From positions 1,364,001 to 1,428,000 of the forward strand of contig OZ345379.1 of assembly GCA_977006965.1 (NCBI GenBank): DNA of 64,000 nt. Direction: 5' to 3'. This stretch comes from Phymatolithon calcareum (Eukaryota; Rhodophyta; Florideophyceae; Hapalidiales). A program made the translations under genes and the position numbers. This document shows positions 52,470 to 62,385 of the stretch, piece after piece; the stretch's first letter is position 1, and every line of letters begins with the position of its first letter. The notes beneath the pieces are model-generated. The model ran no database searches, was not told the origin of the DNA, and worked only from the letters and a program-made list of their open reading frames with translations.

Positions 52470-53515
52470 CATACCAGAATTCTTAGACGCTGGATCCCTA
52501 ACACACCATTTTCCTGGAGTCATGCGACAATAAGTAAAGATGTACGAGGACTAGAAATACGGGAGAATTACCACATCGAGAGACAGCCGTGAAGAGGTTA
52601 ATGAGCTTATGTACTCAGTCTTTAAAGCTTAATGTTTAAAATGCAGCCCGTGATTGAACGCCCTTAAGGGGTCATTTAAGGTGAGGGTTCGAAGTGTAGT
52701 GGCTGCGATACACCACCGCTGGCCGCTCAACTAAATGCAGAGTACATCCGTATTAGACCGTTCACGAACCAGTCCGAACGTTTTAGGTGGTTTGGGCGCC
52801 CGAAAAATGACCGTTCAAAAATAAATATTGCACAAACCAATTTTTTTATAATTGAGGTTTCTATGTGCCTTTCAAATGACCACTGTAGTGATCATTTCAC
52901 TTTTTGCGTCAAAACGGACAACTAAAGTAGACTCAGATGCTCAGCAATGCCAGGTCTCTACTAGAACACGATTGGCGCCGTTGTTAGCTATCATAAACGA
53001 ACTTCGCGGACGGATAGAACAGTTGTTTTAAGTCACACCAGGGGAACATTCCCCTGGTCACACGCTACCATTCCTGTTCATTTCACGCTAAGCATTGAAT
53101 TTTGGACGAATTTGCAACACAAAATAGAAAATGACCACTACAGTGGTCATTTATCTCCAACATTAGAGCTATAGGGCGACTCTCGACAAAGCTCCCAATA
53201 GATCTCGGCCATAGCTGCACCTAATTCTTTGCTTCCGGTCTCGTCTAATGACCCCAATCGTCAACTCGTGCGAAGAGATGAAGAGAAAGCTGTCAAAGCC
53301 GGCAATTGCATGCAACCTGCAGCGCATGCCATCGACTCGACGTATTGTGTCGCGCTATATTTCGCCTGTAGGGTGGCCGATGAGCACCGGCTTGTCCCGT
53401 CGGATTAACTTCTCAGCACCACCTGCCCTTCACACCGCAACGAACTGATATTCTCTATGTTAACACAGGTAGTGCACCCGTTCTATTTCTACAGTACGTG
53501 CGACGGCACATTCTG
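52470..53515. other. Intergenic with a palindrome-ended MITE candidate
   Basis: Palindromic sites AAATGACCACTGTAGTGATCA (from 52875) and AAATGACCACTACAGTGGTCA (from 53129) are about 250 bp apart. Adjacent partly inverted sequence (CACTTTTTGCG versus CTATTTTGTG inverted) suggests a small element. The rest is unrecognised. Confidence 0.45.
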
Positions 53516-55378
53516 CTACGCTAAAACAAACGGGTCCCACTTTGCGATTTTCGTCTGTATCCACTCCAAAGGCCTGTTTGAAAGCCGCATAGAAACGACA
53601 GCACTCCGCCATGCCTTGGTGGCCATCCTCGACGTATCCAGTGGAAACCCCTCCCTCTGCAAGCATCTTCTTATTTCAAGCACGATGACAGGAATATCCG
53701 CAACCGCATTACGCCCATTCTGACTTGCACCATGCGTGACGATGTTGACAAAATTCACCCCAAATCTCTGCGCCATATTCCCATAAATTTGCCAAGCGCC
53801 GTTCCACCCCAAATGAATGACATACGTACCCTTTCCGCGCATGAACATAATATTCGTAAACCCTGCCCCGTGCATCCCAACCACGACGGTCGCTCTGCTG
53901 AAAAGATCAATTCCTCTTCGCATCACATCCTTATCGCCTGCGGAAAGAATCTGCAGATCAATTCGACCCCTAAACTCCCGTTCGATTGCACGCCGCAACG
54001 CCGGAAAGTTGACCATGCATCGCGTCCCCTGACATTGCCCTCCCCGTCGCGACAATGCGCGCTCAATGAGAACAACCACCGGTTTCAGTCGATCACTACG
54101 TGCGACCTTCGGCGAGCGCACGATCTTGCCGATGGCATTCTCACCAACGATTCGTGCAGCGGTGCGCTGCACGCATTCTTTCTGGAAACTGCCCTGATGA
54201 AACGGTGCAGGAACATAAAGTTTTTGGAAAAAACAGGGCTGATTCAATCCCAAAAGCAACATCTTACTACTCGGCACACCAAAGCTTCGCAGCACGCTTC
54301 GCACCACAGTGCTCGAAGGCGCAGCGATCCTGCCACCGGATGTACTGAGAACGGACAGCGCCACCTCCCAGAAAGTTAACAAACGCGGGATGACCTCATT
54401 CGTGACGTGAAAGTAGGCGGCACCATGATTTTGCGCAACGGAAAAGCCAACCTCAGTGTTCACTGCACATCGATTTTCATCCCGAAATACAATACGCTTC
54501 CGCTTTACGGACGGCCAATGCTTCACGCAACAGCCGCCCTGATACTGATAGGCAATGACGTCCCATTCGTTCCTCGAGCGCGACGAGATTGGTAGGAAGA
54601 TTTCGCCGTTGCCTGTCATCCACACATTGGAAAATTCCAGTAACCACGGACGCAATTTCTGCTCCGCGGAATCGCGGCACAGCGTTGGCAGACGCGCTAG
54701 ATTGGGATGGCGGTGCAGTTGAAGGTCGATGGGGGTTATGTTGGTATAGTTGGAGAGCAAGGCGTAGTCTTTTTGATTGTACGCAAAGCCTTCGAGGACG
54801 TTAAGGACAAGATCATGGCGAGTAGACATTGACGTTGAGGCATGTTGCAAGCCGGACGCATAGGTCGTTGCTGGTGTCAGGGTGACATCGACGACGCGCG
54901 TGGAGTTCAAACGGAGCGAGAAATGGACGCCTTCGTACTTGCTGTCGACGTCGAAGTAGTTGTTGCGCAACGCGGTGAATCTTGAGAGATTTCCAAACGA
55001 TGCAGCGCCCCGATTGGGCAGCCGTAGATTCAGTTTATCGACCGCGGCGGAAAGGGATGTTAATGCCGCAGAATCGACGCGACGAGTGTGAGGCGCAAGG
55101 GACGTAGAGTAGTTCGCAATGTCGCCATATCGTGATGTCGACGACGCCGAAGGTGGATCAACCTGGTAGACGTATTTTGAAGTTGGTTGTGGAGAAAGGG
55201 ATTGCAAGTCAAGCGGAGAGTCTGGAGATGAGAATGAAAGAGCGGTTAGGAACGCGACGCCTTGAAATTATATGAAGCAAATGAGAACTGCGGTGATGGG
55301 AAGACAGCGAATTAGTTTTCGTCGGGAGAACTTGAGGTGACCAAGCATAATGTTGCGCTTCTGAGTTGAAGCACTCAT
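53516..55378 (-). CDS. GT61/DUF563-family glycosyltransferase with in-frame stop in its signal anchor
   Basis: From 55267 to 53516 the minus strand is open for more than 580 codons and encodes a protein closely similar to the 4854-6644 product. Shared pieces include RPWLLEFSNVWMTGNGEIFL, QNHGAAYFHVTNEVIPRL and VVVGMHGAGFTNIMFM. The open part contains no early ATG. In the same frame upstream, from the ATG at 55378, lies MSASTQKRNIMLGHLKFSRR followed by a hydrophobic CLPITAVLICFI, then TAA (55270-55268), then FQGVAFLTAL. The anchor is therefore split by a single nonsense codon. Possible explanations are a recent nonsense mutation, a short intron spanning it (for example from GTCACC at about 55344 to TTTCAAG at about 55262), readthrough, or a sequencing error. 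The catalytic motifs are intact. Confidence 0.8.
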
Positions 55379-56180
55379 TGGACACGGCGGCGGCGGCCGT
55401 GGACGTGGGCTGGAAGCACGCCGCCGGCGACCGCCGAGTGCTATACTGTACAACTGGACATTAGGTGACTGCATTCGGTAACGTGCGATGTGAATTGCAT
55501 CATAAATTTTTTGAAAATTAAGCTATCTGTGATATTGGCGTTGTGAAGTGGAAAGTCACACGGCCTGGCAGCCCTCAGCTTAAAATAAGAACGTAAAAAG
55601 TATCCAAGTACGGGATGTGGACCACTCTTGAGGGAAACAAATGATGTAAGGGAGGAGAGGTGTGAGGCCTGAGGGGGCAAAATTAGACCCGAGGGCGAAG
55701 CCCGAGGGGCAATTGTGTCCCCGAGGACCCACACCGAGCCTTACGCGCATCATTTGTGTCACAAAATAGTGGTCCACATACTGCTTGTCCCCTGAAACGT
55801 CCCGTTTTTGTGTTGTAAGCTTGCGAAAGCGGGCAACCGAAACGAAACTTTCATACATTTGTTCTCCCCCGGAAAAGTGCATAAAAACTTCAACAAAACA
55901 GAAATGAAAATTTGTTTCCCCAGAATGGGGAAACATAGGATTTGTTTCCCCTCTTCGGCGTCAGTTCGTCGTAGATGTACCAATAGAAATCCACTAAACT
56001 GATGATGCTATGATACTTTTTTTGGTGTCCATAGGCGCAGCATATATGAAACATAGTAGCGGTCCAACTTACAATTGATACGGGGCGGACATCACTTGTT
56101 TCCCTCGTTTCTGGGGACAAGTGGATGCTGTATTTGCTTGTAATACTCTATTTTTATACTATTATAATACTATTATCACC
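55379..56180. other. Intergenic; GC hairpin repeat at 55665-55735
   Basis: Near the glycosyltransferase start there is a CG-rich stretch (55380-55440). At 55665-55735 a hairpin-like segment built around CCCGAGGGCGAAGCCCGAGG recurs at 62548-62618 (see findings). GTTTCCCC-type strings occur repeatedly at 55900-56110. No gene is recognised. Confidence 0.45.
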
Positions 56181-56925
56181 CAATTTGGGAGTAAACCGGC
56201 ACCCAAAATGCTGTTTTCAGGAATATTGTAAGTACCGATTTTCGCAAATGGCAAGCTAGCAGTGAATTTTTTTGTCGGTAATGGTAGAGAACGGAATGGA
56301 AAAGACGAAACGAACCTCGGTTCAGCGATTGCGAGAGTGAATAGGCCGGGAAGAGGCTGCAAAAATTACCAGTTCACAATTTTTCGCGCGAATGTGTCAA
56401 GACAAAAGTTGTCAAAAAATTAGAAAACGGCGCATGCTAGCATGCGACGGGTCGGGGGCAGTTTGTGCGCTAAATGACGGACCGCACTAAAGCTCTGTAT
56501 TGGCCATGAAGTGTCTTAAGCATGAGAGCATTTACAGTAAGAGCGCCTGAGGCAGACGACTGTGCACTGCAACGGCGCATGACCGAATTGATTTGGCACG
56601 ACTCCTCCCAAACCCCTTCGAAACACCGCACACATATTATGATATGAATATGATATCATTTTTTTGTAAGTTTGCTTCCAAAATCTGCGTTTTTTTAGCG
56701 CCTATCGATGACACATACACTAGTACTCCGAGTACAAAAACGATGTACGAGCAAACTTACATCGCCTCTCTCTTCCTAACGAAGCAAGAAGGTAGCTTGA
56801 GCGCTACAGATCTGTAGTCGTAGGGGTTCTCTCCACCATTTCCGAAAAAGAAATGATGTCGGCAGAGAAACAAAAAACATGGTCCGTGTAAAAATGCAAA
56901 AAAGTGCCGGTTTACTCCCAAATTG
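56181..56925. mobile_element. Candidate TIR element
   Basis: CAATTTGGGAGTAAACCGGC plus AC at 56181-56202 is inverted at 56904-56925. The interior of 701 bp has no recognised frame. The TSD is unclear. It is probably a non-autonomous DNA element. Confidence 0.5.
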
Positions 56926-57244
56926 AGTGTTCTAAAAATAGTATCTACTTGGATATGCCCCAGATTTATCTCGTTTTAAGTTGTAAAAATTCCAATTTTT
57001 ATATATAAATACATTAAGAGTTTTCTCATCAGAAAACTCAACTCTAATTTTGCACTACTGTATCTTACTGTAACCTTACGCTTGCCGGGAAGTCTCAGCA
57101 GTTGTGTTTACGGAATGTTCCGCAAGCTTACAGCATGTATATTGAGTATTTTCGTGTAATTTTCCCTGCCGCGTGGAACCTGAAAGGAAATAAAAATATG
57201 ACACAAACTGTTTCCAATCGGAATTTGAAGATTGAGATGGTTGA

Positions 57245-57612
57245 GTACGATCAGGGGAATGTTATTTATGGGGGGGAATAACGCAAAGTGGGTATCATAC
57301 CGCTTTTATGGAATTGTGTCTGAAGTGTATGTTTGATTCATCTTTGCAGGGGTGAAATTGTTTCATAAACAAAGCGAAAAATCGGGCCCGAGTTGCCTGA
57401 ACATTGGCAGCTGCCAATGTAGCTGTCGCTCTCGTTGCAGTATTCTATTTTGTGGTTATAAACAATAAAAAAAATCTGCAAAGAAGATTTGTTTTGATCC
57501 TTATCCGAAACTCATAATTGAGCCGGCACATCGATGCTATAATTTTTTCCTACAATTTTTGAAACCTCAAAATGTTGCGTTACTCCCCCCCATAACATTC
57601 CCCTGGTACGAT
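57245..57612. mobile_element. MITE with G-rich TIRs and 7-bp TSD
   Basis: GTACGAT at 57245-57251 and 57606-57612 flanks 57252-57605. The left end CAGGGGAATGTTATTTATGG with a G-run and AATAACGCAA is inverted at the right end (TTGCGTTACTCCCCCCCAT, AACATTCCCCTG). The interior matches part of the larger element at 62386-63515 (for example AACATTGG, GCCAATGTAGC, TCTCGTTGCAG). Confidence 0.75.
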
Positions 57613-57759
57613 GCAGATCAAATAATGCAGTATTTGATCTGCATCGTGCATGCACTATGATACTCTAGTCGCCGGTTACCTTAAAATCCTAATCTCGACG
57701 GATTGTGCTCGAGCATGACTTGAAAAGGGCACCGGGAGCTGTTTAACTGTGCTGGACTT

Positions 57760-58029
57760 TCAAATTTGGAAGCCCACCACAGTTTGCAGTCGTTCTGCGA
57801 CAGTGTTGTTCAAGCGACTTATTAGCTTCCCTTGCTCGGGCATTGGTACTTGGTTCAGGTCTGTGAAAGCTTTCTGCGTATGGGTGGCCTCCCCATGCTT
57901 GACTTTAGAAATCTTGCAAGATCTTACCTCGGTTTCAGGCTCGCTATTCTTTTCCTTGTCCCATTCAATGCCCAGAGATGTCTTCTGCAGACCATGGACG
58001 CTCAGCTCGACGATCTTCTTAACTGCCAT
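57760..58029 (-). CDS. Uncertain 89-codon ORF, unknown function
   Basis: The frame starts MAVKKIVELSVHGLQKTSLG and ends TVVGFQI. It has a charged, protein-like composition with a Lys/Glu-rich middle. Overlapping plus-strand frames exist and no domain is recognised. It is listed only because no other gene occupies the gap. Confidence 0.2.
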   Translation of the reverse strand: MAVKKIVELSVHGLQKTSLGIEWDKEKNSEPETEVRSCKISKVKHGEATHTQKAFTDLNQVPMPEQGKLISRLNNTVAERLQTVVGFQI

Positions 58030-58696
58030 CTCACGACGATATTCTTAAAACCCAATCTTTAAAGACGGGAACGCTATTCTAAGCTCATAACATTAAATTT
58101 TCCATTGTTTTGAGGCACAGACCTTGCGGCAATGGTCACTGTACCAGTCTATGCGAAAATTGGGTAAAGCAGGTCGCGATTGCAACGAATGATGCTTTGC
58201 TCTCTATTCTCTACTTTAACTGCGCCTAATTTTTTCTTTTCTCTGAGCGTACTAGGCTCCAGTCTTTAGCCTTTGCTTGACTGTCGAGCGGAAACCCGTC
58301 TCGGAACATTGCTTACCGTGTCTCGAAAAGATGGTTCGACCTCGGGAAAACTGCTCAAGTGATGGGTCCCAGCAATAGTCTCGAAGTCTCAGACGTCTTT
58401 TCCGTGGGTTTTGCTACCAGCTTTTGAGTCTCGTCGTTCCCTATGTTTGGATGACATTGACCTTGCGCATCACGCCCGACAGCTGCACGTCGCCTTTACT
58501 CTCATCACCCCTTTACAGCCAATAGGTCGGCAAACCTAACGTAGCATTTTCATCCTTCGCCGGAGTCATCGGCGAGCCAGAAATGCACATTCACATGATG
58601 CCCACACACTCAATAAACGCTAAAACGCGTCTTCGGCGGAAGAAAGACAACAAACATGCCAACAAAAAGTGGTCATTCCGCACATCTGAATATATG
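58030..58696. other. Intergenic, nothing recognised
   Basis: Non-coding stretch downstream of the PAP/fibrillin gene. Confidence 0.45.
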
Positions 58697-59524
58697 TTAC
58701 TCCTTTACATAAACGTAAAGACTACCCGCCTTAGACCGCGAAACGCGCACATTTTCGTCCAGATAATAAGTATCAAAATAAGTTTCCGGGCTACTGCCCT
58801 TAATCCTACTATAGATGCTCTCAACCGGGACATCGAACGAAATCCCACCAAGATCAAACCGCTCCGCAATCTGTCCCCCAACCACCGTAGTCTTCTCCAC
58901 AACAACTTCAAGCCTCTCCGCCCCAACCGGCGTGATACGCGCCGCAGTGCGCAGCGTGCCCGAAGTGGCCGGGAAAGCAACGACGTCCACCTCGGTGCTA
59001 AGTTTTCCACCTCCCACATCAATCTTCTGCCGAACCTGACCGACATCCAGCAACGGCGTTGCCGCCGCTGCGAGGAATGGACTTGTTCGAAACAGTTTCG
59101 CAGTTGTATACACAAGCGTCCAAGTCCCGTCAATGAATTCGGAGTTCACGGCCTCCTTTACAGGCGAAATTTCCTCGAGACGCGCTACGGCATCGTCGAC
59201 GTTCGCCTTTTGCGACGCGGATGCGAGCTGTCCGCGCGAAGTGGCCGCGCAGAGACGGAGAAGAGTGTCCAGTACGCGCCGTCGCTCGGGGGAGTCTACG
59301 TCCAGTGCGTCGCTCACGGCTGATGCAGCCTCCTCCACGAAGGTATCTGATGGCGCTTCGTCTTCGGCATTCTCGCCGCTCATGCGGGGGATGCCGCGTG
59401 GGCGCCAATTGCGCCGGAGATGAGCGCGCAGAGGTTGGGCGGTCGAATGCGGGGCGCCCACGGAACGGCCTCGTGTCCATGTGCAAGCCGGTAGCCCCGC
59501 GAACGCGGCGACGGCGGTCGACAT
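58697..59524 (-). CDS. PAP/fibrillin-family plastid lipid-associated protein
   Basis: I take the Met at 59524 (MSTAVAAFAGLPACTWTRGR) as the start, giving 275 residues. The frame is open for 19 more codons upstream. The N-terminus is rich in Ala, Ser, Thr and Arg with few acids to about residue 45, consistent with a plastid transit peptide. The PAP/fibrillin domain follows, with the signature NSEFIDGTWTLVYTTAKLFR (about 128-147). Next come GQVRQKIDVGGGKLSTEVD (about 163-181) and a C-terminal ETYFDTYYLDENVRVSRSKA (about 247-266). Family members bind lipids in plastoglobules and thylakoids. This gene supports a photosynthetic host. It is intact and intronless, with no visible operon-like neighbours. 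Confidence 0.92.
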   Translation of the reverse strand: MSTAVAAFAGLPACTWTRGRSVGAPHSTAQPLRAHLRRNWRPRGIPRMSGENAEDEAPSDTFVEEAASAVSDALDVDSPERRRVLDTLLRLCAATSRGQLASASQKANVDDAVARLEEISPVKEAVNSEFIDGTWTLVYTTAKLFRTSPFLAAAATPLLDVGQVRQKIDVGGGKLSTEVDVVAFPATSGTLRTAARITPVGAERLEVVVEKTTVVGGQIAERFDLGGISFDVPVESIYSRIKGSSPETYFDTYYLDENVRVSRSKAGSLYVYVKE

Positions 59525-60129
59525 CTTGCAATTGGGGTGGATGAAGGAGTTGGGGGAGCTACCAGCTGGACCGAGGTGCAAATCTAGGCATGGCAGAGCG
59601 TGGTATGGTCAAGTGCAATTTGATTGGATAGGATGGATTCAATAAATTTGCAACGTGGGGGTAGAGGTGGGTCATTCGAAGGGCGTTTTGAAGAGACATG
59701 CGGCTGCTAGCCAGCAGTATCATAGCAGCATTGTGTTCATTCCAAATTGGACGGACACCACTAAAAGTTGGTTTGTCACAAGTCAACTTTTACATAATGG
59801 GAGATTCCTGAAGACGCCAGTCGACACGAGACAAAGTCTTGACACTTCCATAAAACGGAGACAAGAAAATCATCGCGATATAGGGTTTGAGGGAGTGTGA
59901 CGTATACGATTTATACTCAGAACTAACCCCCACAGCGTTTTGAGGGTATTTAAGAGTATATGTTTCTTTCTGCCTTCCATGCTATGTGAATTCCGGAAGA
60001 GTGAGAGAGATTGCCTGGCTAGTTGATCAATTGAACAGCTGAAGGACCGAATCTACCATTGTCTTTAGTGCATTACTGCATTATCTCGATCTCCGCTAGG
60101 TGCCAGAAATTCAGAACTTTAGTGAACGC
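59525..60129. other. Upstream of PAP gene, nothing recognised
   Basis: Presumed promoter region of the plastid protein gene. Frames of up to 81 codons on either strand lack motifs. Confidence 0.4.
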
Positions 60130-60570
60130 AATAAAGCTGTGTCTGTAATGTGTGGTCGGCGGGTGGAGCCCTCTAGGAAATCGCATCCTATAATGCTGCC
60201 GGGCCTGACCCAGTGCATTTGAGGAGCTGCATCCAGAGTTCGACCTGGTCAAACCCTCGACTTCCGCTTCCCTGAACTAATCTACAAGAACGCAAAGGGG
60301 ATGGGAGGGTGGAAGAAACAAAAGAAACGATTTCTCGATGCGGTCGAGCGGACGGAGGCAGATGTTGCACGGATGCACCTTGGTTTCTCGCCGTTGAGAT
60401 GCGTGAGCTCACGGTTTGGCAGGTGCTATGATCCTGAGCTAGGTGTCTTCCGATACATTTGATTTAGGTTGGTCGCCGCTGGACCGGCTCTTGTGGCGGA
60501 TACTGCGGGCTTCGAGTTGGGTATGACAATATCCAGGATACTCGTTGAAACGGATGGTCGTGCGGCCGAA
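60130..60570 (+). repeat. Dispersed repeat C, copy 2
   Basis: This is the plus-strand homologue of the minus strand at 11060-11505. Shared strings include GCGGGTGGAGCCC, CTAATCTACAAGAA, ACGGAGGCAGATGTTGCAC and GAAACGGATGGTC. The protein-level match includes LIYKN and TEADVA. It probably derives from a retroelement. Confidence 0.65.
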
Positions 60571-60689
60571 CGGTGCTGCGGTCAAACCGTATTTTACACG
60601 TGGTTCATTGTGTGCCTTTGCTCTTCGAGGCTTGGGACATTCGTATTCGTCCCTGCTTCGATTGTTTGATAAACATTCTGCTGCGTTCC

Positions 60690-61175
60690 TTGAAATTGTA
60701 AAAAAAGCCCCACAGACAGGGATAGTACCAATATTATTGTTATTTATTGGGGCACATGGTGCAATAGGAATTGCAATACCAATAATGCAAGGTTGAAGGC
60801 AATAGGAATTGCAATATCTTACCATTCTTCCAATATCAATTGCAATAACAGAATCTAATTCAGGTCCTCCTGCGCCATGTCTTCACTCGCGCATTCGGCG
60901 ATCTTGCCAGCACAGAGGAGGGCAAGGGTGTACCCTGATTTTCGATCATATGCCATTACTTTTTGCAATAACTATTGCAATAAGCACCTCTCAGGGCAAT
61001 TAAGACTTTATTGCAATTTATTGCAATAAATTGCAGAAAAAAATAAAAATAATATTGGTACCAAGCGTGCCCACAGACTGCCGAAGATATGGGCATGACT
61101 TCCTCAGATGCTACCTACCTTTTTGTAGCTCACGAAACGCCCACCAGAAGGGCGGGCGGGAAAACTTTGTATCCA
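60690..61175 (-). mobile_element. LINE 3'-UTR fragment split by a hAT MITE
   Basis: AAAAAAAGCCCCACAGA, followed after an insertion by CCCACAGACTGCCGAAGATA and GACTTCCTCAGATGCTACC, is the reversed 3' end of the LINE family. It continues to the GGGCGGGCGGG stretch shared with 15690-15855. Confidence 0.75.
60709..61077. mobile_element. hAT-type MITE with 8-bp TSD
   Basis: CCCACAGA at 60709-60716 and 61070-61077 flanks a 353-bp element (60717-61069). Its ends are CAGGGATAGTACCAATATTA and, inverted, CACGCTTGGTACCAATATTA. The interior is rich in ATTGCAAT. There is no coding capacity. Confidence 0.8.
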
Positions 61176-61267
61176 AGGTAATCCCACCTCAGTCCTCTAC
61201 GGAATTCGGCGACGAAAAGAAATAATTGAGTTATAGGCAAAGGAAGAAGAACGAAGATCGCTCGAGA

Positions 61268-61452
61268 TACCAACTGATTCGAACAATCTACCGGGGGTTC
61301 TCCGCGTAAGAGAAAGGTCGACACGGTTGCGATGCCTATGGCTGATATTCAACAGAGCACCTCTTTGGAGAAAATCAGTACTAGGTGCATACTTTGGTGT
61401 CACAACCGTGATTGAGCTGGTCGCGCTCCAACGCATTCTGTCCAAAGCATTG
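61268..61452 (+). pseudogene. LINE C-terminal domain fragment
   Basis: One open frame reads IPTDSNNLPGVLRVRERSTR, then FNRAPLWRKSVLGAYFG and ELVALQRILS. It closely matches the C-terminal domain of the LINE at 2300-3625. It gives an independent sample of the conserved C-terminal domain of this LINE family. Confidence 0.75.
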
Positions 61453-62385
61453 GATTTATTTATTTATTTTTATTCTTTTCCAGCGCAGATTCGAGAATAA
61501 ATAATTAAATTATAAATTTTATTGTTGAAAGGAGAAGCAATAAATTATTGTATTCAAGTTCAAGTGAGGAATAAATAACTGGTTATTCCCAATTATTGGA
61601 TCCCTCTAGCTACTTTCTGTCACGATAGCATTGACGTCTTCGATTCCCCACGCACCCGAGTTAGCGTGAAGGAACATCTGCTTCTCGAAGTTTGCAGGAA
61701 TAACGCTTCTTCTCCTGTCATCCAACGCGTAAAAATCACTGCAAAAATCTTGGGGTGCGATTCAATGCACAGGATGTGTTTGCATGGAATATCGCATCCT
61801 ACGGAGTTACTCCGACTTAATTCAAAGTCATGATAGAGAGGGCTTCCTGACTGTAAGTCAAGAAGAGATGGCTATCCTACATAGAGCTCATGAATCCAGC
61901 AGACTCAAATCCATGTAAGCTGGTATTCTAGCGCTAATACAAATCCTATAATAAGAAAGGATGAAATTGTCTGAGTTGAGAACGGTTGCGCTGGTGGCAC
62001 ACCAGCGCGAAGAAATGAACAACAGCTGGAATTCGCCTCGGGGAACCTGCGGAACTGGTCGCGCTGATATGCCGTGCGCGATAAAAGCTGTTGGTTAGTA
62101 TCTCCGGTCACTCCTAAGAGATCCGGATGAAACTGGGGGGAACAAGACGTGGACGGCCTTCTTTATTGTGAAGTGAAGGTGTGGTAAATGATGATGATGG
62201 TTGTGAGCTGGAGTTAGAGTTGGCAGTGTAGGGTAAGCTAAATACCACCGCCGTAGCAAAGAAGTCTCGAGTTTGTTGGTACAGGCAGGATTACGTTTGG
62301 AAGAAGTGGATCATAACTCTGTACCGTCAGGTGCATGTTCGCATGGCATCGCATCTTCTAGGACGCAAGCCTTTGAGGAATTTTA
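61453..62385. other. Intergenic, nothing recognised
   Basis: AT-rich at the left, with short frames throughout. No domain or repeat assignment. Confidence 0.45.

Noticed and set aside
53037-53062. Palindrome around CCAGGGGAACATTCCCCTGG
   Set aside because: Short and isolated. It could be chance and does not match the ends of any element defined here.
58583-59323. 246-codon plus-strand frame
   Set aside because: Antisense of the PAP/fibrillin gene, whose domain signature is clear on the minus strand.
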